The notes under the pieces: generated by a model
Told to the model about the DNA's origin: nothing
Seen by the model: the letters and a program-made list of their open reading frames with translations, nothing else
Databases searched by the model: none
Part shown: piece after piece, positions 57,591 through 64,000 of the stretch
Numbering within the stretch: position 1 is the first letter of the stretch
Layout: every line of letters begins with the position of its first letter
Position numbers and translations under genes: made by a program
NCBI GenBank assembly: GCA_045805805.1
Contig: JBJMKO010000044.1
Span: 1-64,000, forward strand
Length of the DNA stretch: 64,000 bases
Reading direction: 5' to 3'
From: VRUE01 sp045805805
GTDB taxonomy: Bacteria; Actinomycetota; Thermoleophilia; Solirubrobacterales; 70-9

Positions 57591-59204
57591 ATGGACCACG
57601 GCGGGCGCATAGTTGCAAGAGTGCTTAAGAGCAGAGGGGTCAACCACCTCTTCACGCTGTCCGGGGGACACCTGTTCTCCATATACGACGGCTGCCGCGA
57701 GGAGGGGATCGAGATCGTCGACGTGCGGCACGAGCAGACGGCGGCGTTCGCGGCCGAGGGCTTCGCGAAGGCGACGCGGCTGGTGAGCGTCGCGGCCCTG
57801 ACCGCGGGGCCGGGCGTCACGAACGGGATCAGCGCGATCGCCGGTGCCCAGGCGAACTGCTCACCGGTCTGCGTGCTGGGGGGCCGGGCGCCGGAGTTGC
57901 GCTGGGGGTCGGGCTCGCTGCAGGAGATCGACCACCTGCCCTTCGTCTCGCCGCTGGTCAAGTCGGCCGAGACGGCGAAGGAGCCGGGCCAGATCGGGGC
58001 GCGGACCGCCGCGGCGCTGGACCTGGCTCACGCCCCGCCCTACGGGCCGACTTTCGTCGACTACCCGCTCGACGTGGTCTTCGCCGAGGCGGAGCTCGAG
58101 GTTCCGGCGCCCCCGGAGCCGGAGGCGCGCCCGGCCGAGGGCGTCGAGGAGGCGGGTGCCCTGCTTGCCGGTGCCGAGCGCCCCGCGATCATGGCCGGGA
58201 CGGGTCTCTACTGGGGTCGTGGCGAGGACGAGCTGCGCGCCCTGGCGGAGCAGCTCGGCATCCCTGTCTTCCTCAACGGGCTCGGCCGCGGCTGCCTGCC
58301 CGCCGACCATGAGCTCGCCTTCAGCCGCGCGCGCGGCACCGGGCTCGGGGGGGCCGACGTGGCGCTCGTGATCGGCGTGCCGCTCGACTTCCGCCTTGGC
58401 TTCGGTGCCGCCGTCGCCGAGGAGGCCAAGCTGATCCGCCTCGACGCCGCACCGAACGCGCTGAGCGCCAACCGCTCGCCGGATCTCGACCTGGTCGGCG
58501 ACGTTGCCGCCAGCCTGGCAGCAATCCGCGATGCGGCTAAGGGCGGGGAAGGTCGCGCCACCGAGCCCTGGCTGGCCCAGCTGCGCCAGGTCGAGGAGGA
58601 GAAGCGTGCGGCCGAGCGGGATGAGCTGAACGACTCGCGCTCACCGCTCCACCCGGTGCGGGTATACAAGGAGCTGGGCGAAATCCTCGACCGCGACGCG
58701 ATCGTCGTCGGCGACGGCGGCGACTTCGTCTCCTACGCGGGCCGCTTCATCGAGACTTACCAGCCCGGTTGCTGGATGGATCCGGGGCCGTTCGGCTGCC
58801 TCGGCGCCGGTCCCGGCCAGGCGATCGGCGCCAAGCTCGCCCATCCCGAGCGTCAGGTCTGCCTGCTGCTCGGCGACGGTGCCTTCGGCTTCGCCGGGAT
58901 GGAGTTCGACACGATGGCCCGGCACGGCCTGCCGATCGTCGGCGTGATGGGCAACAACGGAATCTGGGCCCTCGAGCACCACCCGATGAAGTTCCTCTAC
59001 GGGTACTCGGTGGCTGCCGAGCTGCGGCCCGAGACTCGCTACGACCAGATGGTCGAGGCGCTTGGCTGCGACGGGGTGCTCGTGCGCGAGCCGGGCGAGT
59101 TGCGTCCGGCCCTGGAGCGGGCGTTCGAGTCGGGCCGTCCGACCCTCGTCAACGTCCTCACCGACCCCGAGGTCGTCTACCCGCGCAAGTCGAACTTGGC
59201 CTGA
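57591..59204 (+). CDS. Thiamine-diphosphate enzyme, acetolactate-synthase-like
   Basis: A 537-residue ThDP-dependent carboligase or decarboxylase. The ThDP Glu is in DVRHEQTAAFAAEGFA, followed by AALTAGPGVTNGISAIAGAQ. The central domain has VALVIGVPLDFRLGFG. The metal/ThDP signature is GDGAFGFAGMEFDTMARHGLPIVGVMGNN. It resembles large acetolactate synthase subunits, but no ilvN-type small subunit is adjacent, so a related enzyme such as an oxalyl-CoA decarboxylase-like protein is possible. TAGGCT lies nine bases before the ATG; a terminator follows. Confidence 0.87.
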   Translation: MDHGGRIVARVLKSRGVNHLFTLSGGHLFSIYDGCREEGIEIVDVRHEQTAAFAAEGFAKATRLVSVAALTAGPGVTNGISAIAGAQANCSPVCVLGGRAPELRWGSGSLQEIDHLPFVSPLVKSAETAKEPGQIGARTAAALDLAHAPPYGPTFVDYPLDVVFAEAELEVPAPPEPEARPAEGVEEAGALLAGAERPAIMAGTGLYWGRGEDELRALAEQLGIPVFLNGLGRGCLPADHELAFSRARGTGLGGADVALVIGVPLDFRLGFGAAVAEEAKLIRLDAAPNALSANRSPDLDLVGDVAASLAAIRDAAKGGEGRATEPWLAQLRQVEEEKRAAERDELNDSRSPLHPVRVYKELGEILDRDAIVVGDGGDFVSYAGRFIETYQPGCWMDPGPFGCLGAGPGQAIGAKLAHPERQVCLLLGDGAFGFAGMEFDTMARHGLPIVGVMGNNGIWALEHHPMKFLYGYSVAAELRPETRYDQMVEALGCDGVLVREPGELRPALERAFESGRPTLVNVLTDPEVVYPRKSNLA

Positions 59205-59220
59205 GCCGAGCCCAGGCAGA

Positions 59221-59250
59221 GAATCGGCCGCCATCTCTGGCGGCCGATTC
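59221..59250 (+). terminator. 13-bp stem-loop terminator
   Basis: GAATCGGCCGCCA, loop tctc, TGGCGGCCGATTC, then caagttt. It lies 17 bases after the ThDP enzyme stop. Confidence 0.7.
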
Positions 59251-59579
59251 AAGTTTGGCCCCTCAGGACGGGCAGGGGTACGTCTTCAGGGACCAGTCCT
59301 TATTTGGTGGGCTCAGACGGCGGGAGGCGCCATGATGCGGCAATCGCCCGAGCCCTGTACCGGGTCTGCGGCAGGTATTGCCCCACCTCTTTCCCGATGC
59401 ACTGATTATGTGCCTGTATATCCGCTGCGTCTAGTCGTCGCTTTGGCAGGTACGAAAATCAGGTAGACAAATGCTACTACTTTTGGGGGTTAGCGTGGAC
59501 GCATTACCTATTTGTAGCGACGACCACGCCTGAAGTGTCCACCCGGGCCACGTACTTGACCCGGATTGAGAATACGGGG
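59251..59579. other. 329-bp stretch with no recognised feature
   Basis: Lower GC than the surroundings, especially 59390-59520. Short open frames here have no protein-like composition, and I see no RNA gene. It may be decayed sequence. Confidence 0.5.
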
Positions 59580-60521
59580 TTATCCGCAATCCAGAGCCGA
59601 AACTGCCTCGATTGCGACCCCGTAGAGGATGTCGTGCTCAGAGACCTCGACCCGTTCCAGCCCAAAGGCGCGCATCGTCTCAATCAGGATCACGACTCCA
59701 GCGACGATGGAGCGGGCGCGATCGGAGTGCAAACCGGGGATTTCTGCCCTTTTGGCCAGTGGGGAGGACGCGAGCTGCGAGAGCAGGCGTTGGATTGAGG
59801 GGAGCGTGAGCGTACGTCCGTGTACTTGCTTCGGATCGTACGGCTCGAGGCCCAGCTCGATCGAGGCCAGCGAGGTGGGCGTGCCGGCGACGGCGATCGC
59901 GGCTTGGGCGGTTGTGCCGGGTTGGCCCGCGACGGCGCTCTGTATGAGAGCACGCACGTCTGCGGCCAGCGCCTCCAGCTCGAGCGCGGTCGGCGGGTCG
60001 GAAGATATGTGGCGCTCGGTGTGGCGCACGACCCCGGCCTGCAGCGAGGTGTGGAAGGAGATCTCCTGCCCGGCACCGACGATCAGCTCGGTCGAGCCGC
60101 CGCCGATGTCGACGACCAGGGTCGGCTCCCTCGGCGGATGCGCAGCCGTGGCTCCCATATATGTGAGGCGCGCCTCCTCCTCGCCGTCGAGCACCCGGGC
60201 AGAGAGGACGAAGCGCTCGCGCAACTCGGCGACGAAGGCACCGCCGTTGGATGCGTCGCGCACGGCGCTGGTGGCGATCGCGTCGATCTGCTCGACGCCC
60301 GTGTCGCGGCAGATCTTCATGTAGTCGGCGATCGCCTCGCAAGCCGCCTCGATCGCCTCGCCGGACAGCTGCCCCGAAAGGTCGACCCCGCGGCCCAGTC
60401 GCGTCACCCGGCTCTGTCGCTCGACCTCGTCGATACGACCTTCATCGACGTCGGCGATCAGCAGACGGGTCGAGTTGGAGCCGACGTCGACTACGGCGAC
60501 CCGGTGAGAATCCCTTGCCAT
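59580..60521 (-). CDS. ppx: Ppx/GppA exopolyphosphatase family protein
   Basis: Hydrolyses polyphosphate or pppGpp by family. It has 313 residues, the short actinobacterial form. ASKHA motifs: VAVVDVGSNSTRLLIADV, TSAVRDASNGGAF, TLVVDIGGGSTELIVG, and AVAGTPTSLASIELGL. It lacks the C-terminal HD extension of the long Ppx. In many actinobacteria it sits just after ftsB; here 11 kb separate them. The coding-strand TAGAGT is eight bases before the ATG. Confidence 0.92.
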   Translation of the reverse strand: MARDSHRVAVVDVGSNSTRLLIADVDEGRIDEVERQSRVTRLGRGVDLSGQLSGEAIEAACEAIADYMKICRDTGVEQIDAIATSAVRDASNGGAFVAELRERFVLSARVLDGEEEARLTYMGATAAHPPREPTLVVDIGGGSTELIVGAGQEISFHTSLQAGVVRHTERHISSDPPTALELEALAADVRALIQSAVAGQPGTTAQAAIAVAGTPTSLASIELGLEPYDPKQVHGRTLTLPSIQRLLSQLASSPLAKRAEIPGLHSDRARSIVAGVVILIETMRAFGLERVEVSEHDILYGVAIEAVSALDCG

Positions 60522-60620
60522 GCGCCGCCACTCTAAGAGAGAGCGGCCCGGCAAGCACTGCTGCACCACCCCCGTCGGCACCCGCGCCCCCCAGCAGGCG
60601 TTGCTAGCATGGGCAAACGC

Positions 60621-60694
<74 letters not shown>

Positions 60695-60819
60695 TACCAA
60701 AGTCCCGCGACCGTCTCAGTGGTTCATCGGCTCGTGGAGGTGCGGGAGTTGCCGTGAGATTCCGGCTAAAAGCGTCCGTTTCCATCCCGCCCTCGATCAA
60801 GCTGGCCGTTAAGACACGC

Positions 60820-61557
60820 TCACTCGATGCGATCCAGGATGCGAAGCAGTAGGTCTGCGAGCAGTACTACCTCAGATGCCTCGGTGGCACTCTCGTAGTT
60901 GATTCGGCGATGAGAGGCAGGATTCTTGAAGAATCCAATTGCGCCCCAAAAGAGCGCCATTTGTGCCTGCGCCTCTCCTGCGTCAAGCTCCTGATCCCGC
61001 AGAGCTCCATCTTCTCCGAATGCCCTCTTCATAAGCTTGACGCCAAGATCGGAATCAGTGGCCTTCGCCAGTTCTCTGACGCGCTCCTCAACCTCCCGCA
61101 TCGCGATCAGGACGGCGGCGTCGTACTCCCCGAGTAGGAACTGTGAGCGCACTCTGTGCTGAATACGGGGGTGGAGATCGAGCGCAATTCGTCGCTCCGC
61201 CCGGACGTGCTGCAGGGGATCTGCAATCTCGTTCAAGACCTTCCTGCCAAGGCGGCTGGCAACAAACCAGCCTGCTTGCTGCGGAGACTCAGTGAGCAGC
61301 CCGTTCGAGATCAGCCAATGCCAAGCTTCAGAGATCGCAAGCTCATAGTCGGCTCCAAGCGACATTGCTCCGTCTGCAATGACCGTCCCTCGAACGCCGG
61401 CACCACGTTGGTGCGCGATTTCTGCGTCAGACCGGGCAAGACCAAGGATGTTGGCGAGATTGTCCTTGGCGCCATCGACATGCTTAAGCAGTCGAAGTCC
61501 AAGGGCGTCTACAGGTAGTCCTTCTGCGTCTTCTCCAGTTGGGGGCCAGCCACTCAT
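60820..61557 (-). CDS. TIGR02391 (Ymh) family protein
   Basis: A 245-residue protein with the TIGR02391 C-terminal domain: AAVLIAMREVEERVRELAKATDSDLGVKLMKRAFGEDGALRD, then ALFWGAIGFFKNPASHRRINYESATEASEVVLLADLLLRILDRI. The FKNPxSHR motif is the family's hallmark. The N-terminal part is helical. The family often occurs near mobile or defence genes; its biochemical role is not established. The GC is lower than average. The coding-strand TACGGT lies seven bases before the ATG. Confidence 0.82.
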   Translation of the reverse strand: MSGWPPTGEDAEGLPVDALGLRLLKHVDGAKDNLANILGLARSDAEIAHQRGAGVRGTVIADGAMSLGADYELAISEAWHWLISNGLLTESPQQAGWFVASRLGRKVLNEIADPLQHVRAERRIALDLHPRIQHRVRSQFLLGEYDAAVLIAMREVEERVRELAKATDSDLGVKLMKRAFGEDGALRDQELDAGEAQAQMALFWGAIGFFKNPASHRRINYESATEASEVVLLADLLLRILDRIE

Positions 61558-61630
61558 GGCGAGAACCGTATCGCCGCGTTTGGAGTGCTACCCGTAGCCA
61601 TCAGGGCGGAGTCCTATCTTGGACGGCAGC

Positions 61631-62836
61631 ATGAGCATCGCCGCTGATCGCACCCCGACCCGCCTCAGCGTCGACCACGAAGGCAAGTGGGCCGAAGTTG
61701 AGCTCGCCAGTGGTCTCGTCGTCGCCAGCGCGCTTTCGGGTCGCGCTGCCGCCCACGAAGGCGAGGTCGGTCGCACCGACTACGACCTGGAGCGCAGGGA
61801 GCAGACGGTCACCTTCCAGTGGGGCGAGACGGTGACCTTCGACATCGGCCCGGTCGAGCGGCCTGATGCGCCGGTGGTCTACCTCGATCAGAACCAGTGG
61901 GTGATGCTCGCCCGCCACCAGTGGGCGCCCGAGAAGGTCCCGGCGCCTCACCGCGAGGGCTATGCCCGTCTTATGGCGCTTGCTCGCGAACGGGCGATCG
62001 TCCTTCCCCTGTCCGCAGCTCACGCCTTTGAGAGTGCCCGCAAGGATGGCCGTCAGCGCCGGGAGCTCGCCACCACGATGCTTCAGCTTTCCCGTGGCTG
62101 GCAGATGCGGAGTCCATTGAAGGTGCGCCGCGAAGAGCTGCTGTGCAACGTGGCCGACTTCCGTGCCGGCGCGACCGAGTTCCGGCAGCGCCCGGTGTTC
62201 ACGCTTGACCCCGATGCGTTGTTCAGCACCTCCGACTATGCCGAGAAGGATTCGCCGGAAGCCGACCTGCATGCCCGCTTGACCTGGGGGCCGGCGCTGG
62301 CCGAGACGCTGATCGAAGACGAGCGCGAAGACGACGAGGTCGCACGCGCCAAGGGCGAGCGGTGGGCGACGCTCTACGGGGGGGTCGCCACTCGGATGGC
62401 CGCAGCGAACCCCTCGCCAGAGGAAAAGTGGGCCACGGCGAGGATGGCCCTCCTGATGGATCTCACGGACGAGTTGGGCGCAGCAGCGGCGACGGCCGGG
62501 CTCGACCGCGACGCATGGGAGGAATGGCTGGGGGAGTCCGAGGACAACTTCGCCTCCATGCCCGCGATCGGGCGGGTCCAGCAGATCACCCACCGGCGCC
62601 TCTCCAATCCGCAGTACCCCTGGCGGGTCAACGACCTAAGCGATATGCACTTCCTCGCCTCCGCGGCTGGCTACGCCGACTTCCTGCTGGCCGAGAAGGC
62701 GACCTCTCACGACCTTCGCTGCGCCGAGCCTCAGGTGCCGCCGGGGGCTCGAATCTGTCGCTCGCCCGGCGAGCTGGTCGATCTCATCGAGGATCAGCTT
62801 GGGAACGAGAATCGAGCACTAGGGTCGAGTTCATGA
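61631..62836 (+). CDS. PIN-like domain protein, unknown
   Basis: A 401-residue protein. After an N-terminal beta-rich region (1-80) comes PVVYLDQNQWVMLARHQW, like the first strand and Asp of PIN-type nucleases, a conserved Glu in LPLSAAHAFESARKDGRQRRELA, and near the C-terminus NDLSDMHFLASAAGYADFLLAEKA, like the PIN C-terminal Asp motif. A nuclease toxin role is a reasonable guess but not shown. TATCTT is ten bases before the ATG. Its TGA overlaps the next ATG (ATGA), coupling it to a membrane protein. Confidence 0.7.
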   Translation: MSIAADRTPTRLSVDHEGKWAEVELASGLVVASALSGRAAAHEGEVGRTDYDLERREQTVTFQWGETVTFDIGPVERPDAPVVYLDQNQWVMLARHQWAPEKVPAPHREGYARLMALARERAIVLPLSAAHAFESARKDGRQRRELATTMLQLSRGWQMRSPLKVRREELLCNVADFRAGATEFRQRPVFTLDPDALFSTSDYAEKDSPEADLHARLTWGPALAETLIEDEREDDEVARAKGERWATLYGGVATRMAAANPSPEEKWATARMALLMDLTDELGAAAATAGLDRDAWEEWLGESEDNFASMPAIGRVQQITHRRLSNPQYPWRVNDLSDMHFLASAAGYADFLLAEKATSHDLRCAEPQVPPGARICRSPGELVDLIEDQLGNENRALGSSS

Positions 62837-63627
62837 GGCGCATCCTTCGGCTTCTCGATTCCAGGCCCCTGTCGCGTGCGGGTGCAGTCGCAACGATCAT
62901 CAGCTTGGTCACCTTGGGGCTCGCCCTCGTCGGGCTGATGTATGCCCAAGGTGCAGACCTGATCCGCGAGGGGGAGTGGATCACGGTTGTCTGCTTCGGG
63001 GTCTGGGCGGCGCTCGCCGCCCTGCTCATCGTCGCCTGGACGGCGCGCCGCCAGCCAGGCATCGTCGTAACCCCTGCGGCTCGCATGGTCATCGCCAAGC
63101 GTCTTCCGGGGTCCTCTAGGGCGCTTCTGGCTGCGCTGTTGCGGGCCGAGTCCACAGGCAGGGAGTTCATCGCCGAGGCCGCCATTCTGATGCCGGTTAA
63201 CAACCAGAAGGCCGCGTACGACCTGGCGCAGGGGTACGCGGCATTTGAGTCCGAGATCGCGGCGCTGGTGGAGAGCGCAGAGGTCTTCGATGAGCGGTGG
63301 TCGTTGACGTGGGAGCACAAGCCCAATTATTTCGGGAACCACTTTCGGAATGGGCCATTTACGCTCGATCTACTCAGCGAACTGGTCCGATACATGGCCC
63401 ACCGCAACCGGCAGATTGGCTGGATGCTCGACTTTCTCCAAACCGGAAATGACGAGCCTGTTCGGCACGCTAGGGCTTGGGCTAGAGCTGATGAACGAGT
63501 GGCAGACGCATCAAGCGCGACCCCAACGTCGAAGAACGTCGTCTTCGCCGGCGCAACAAATGAGGAAGCAAGCTCCACAGAGTCCCGCCGATTCCAGCCG
63601 ATCCCAAGTTCGCGAAGACCGCTTTAG
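62833..63627 (+). CDS. Two-helix membrane protein coupled to the PIN-like gene
   Basis: A 264-residue protein. Two membrane helices lie near 18-40 (AVATIISLVTLGLALVGLMYA) and 50-70 (ITVVCFGVWAALAALLIVAW). The rest is a soluble domain without a recognised family, ending in a Ser/Ala-rich basic tail. It shares four bases with the PIN-like gene, so the two act together or in balance (inference). Confidence 0.7.
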   Translation: MRRILRLLDSRPLSRAGAVATIISLVTLGLALVGLMYAQGADLIREGEWITVVCFGVWAALAALLIVAWTARRQPGIVVTPAARMVIAKRLPGSSRALLAALLRAESTGREFIAEAAILMPVNNQKAAYDLAQGYAAFESEIAALVESAEVFDERWSLTWEHKPNYFGNHFRNGPFTLDLLSELVRYMAHRNRQIGWMLDFLQTGNDEPVRHARAWARADERVADASSATPTSKNVVFAGATNEEASSTESRRFQPIPSSRRPL

Positions 63628-63806
63628 GGCCGCGCCCGTATCCGCCCCACCAATCCCATGCTCGGGATTCCTGTCATCCGGTGCGACGGTTTCACAGGTG
63701 GCGGGACCATTGCGCTCGTTCGTCATTAATCCGTGTGCGAATCAGCAAAACGACGCGGATTTCCTTCGGTACCGCTAGGGTCAAACGCGACCGCGAAGGA
63801 GGCGCG

Positions 63807-64000
63807 ATGGGCAAGGGGAATGACAACGACCGATATGTAGTCCAACGACCCGAGGGCTGGGCAGTTGTGAAGGAGGACCACAAACGTGCCAGTGCGCTTG
63901 AGCGCACCCAAAAGGCCGCCATCGAACGAGCTAAAGAGATCACCGGCAATCTGGGTGGCGGGGAGGTTCGAGTGCAGCGCCGCGACGGGTCTAGATTCCG
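63807..64000 (+). CDS. DUF2188 domain protein, cut by the window edge
   Basis: The first 64 codons match DUF2188: a hydrophilic start, DRYVVQRPEGWAVVKEDHKRAS, then TQKAAIERAKEITGNLGGGEVRVQRRDGSRF. An AAGGAGG site is six bases before the ATG. Such small proteins are frequent in accessory regions; role unknown. The 179 bases before it hold no gene that I can support. Confidence 0.85.
   Translation, partial: MGKGNDNDRYVVQRPEGWAVVKEDHKRASALERTQKAAIERAKEITGNLGGGEVRVQRRDGSRF

Noticed and set aside
59251..59579. Small RNA or decayed gene in the AT-richer interval
   Set aside because: No clear hairpin, promoter or coding pattern could be supported.

Overview
The window is a high-GC chromosomal segment of an actinobacterium. 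The gene content (LCP cell-wall protein, class I DhnA-type aldolase, AbiEi/DUF559 protein, TIGR02391 and DUF2188 proteins, a CSLREA-like secreted beta-helix protein, a short collagen-like secreted protein) and the core order (rsmI-metG, tatD-rsmA-ispE, glmU-prs, ctc-pth, mfd-surA-like-eno-ftsB-like) suggest Thermoleophilia/Solirubrobacterales. That placement is inferred from content; no 16S gene is present.

Layout. 1-11 kb: a frameshifted membrane glycosyltransferase, then a lipid-flavoured set (TetR regulator, MMPL transporter, amidase, diiron-oxidase/SCP2 fusion, acyl-CoA ligase, ABM-like protein). Two genes of this set carry the same palindrome upstream. The section ends with a PRC-barrel protein and an AlkZ/YcaQ-like protein. 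11-25 kb: housekeeping (glycyl-tRNA synthetase, FmdB-like ribbon, LCP protein, ROK kinase, rsmI, metG, an FMN-dependent hydroxyacid oxidase, tatD-rsmA-ispE, a DedA-PAP2 fusion, a PucR-type regulator). 25.7-26.6 kb: tRNA-Gln with an HNH gene of lower GC beside it. 26.6-36.3 kb: an HdeD-like protein, glmU-prs-gdpD, an AbiEi/DUF559 gene bracketed by repeats, a truncated membrane gene, a UbiB-like kinase, ctc-pth-echA. 36-51 kb: a beta-helix protein, a GMC oxidoreductase, a NodB deacetylase, mfd-surA-like-eno-ftsB-like, and a large membrane protein riddled with repeats. 51-60.6 kb: a nuclease, an aldolase, a pseudo-rhomboid, a UPF0173 hydrolase, a sigma/anti-sigma fusion, tRNA-Leu, a ThDP enzyme and ppx. 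60.6-64 kb: tRNA-fMet followed by an accessory cluster (TIGR02391, PIN-like, membrane protein, DUF2188).

The most unusual feature is a dense set of short palindromic repeats in four families, named A-D here, about 16 copies in 64 kb. Family C (about 115 bp) sits at stop codons. Families B and D are mostly intergenic. Family A, and two copies of B, lie inside protein-coding genes (mfd, a deacetylase, a membrane protein) in frame and without stops, so they are translated as extra peptide. This parallels the Rickettsia palindromic elements. The arms of C and B differ between copies but stay complementary within a copy. One membrane-protein gene (48697-51060) carries three clear internal insertions, one possible fourth, and a stop codon supplied by a C element.

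Many genes lack a Shine-Dalgarno sequence. Instead a TAnnnT box lies 6-10 bases before the start codon, which points to widespread leaderless or near-leaderless transcription. Other genes, often internal to operons, have clear GGAG-type ribosome binding sites. The pth gene appears to start at CTG.
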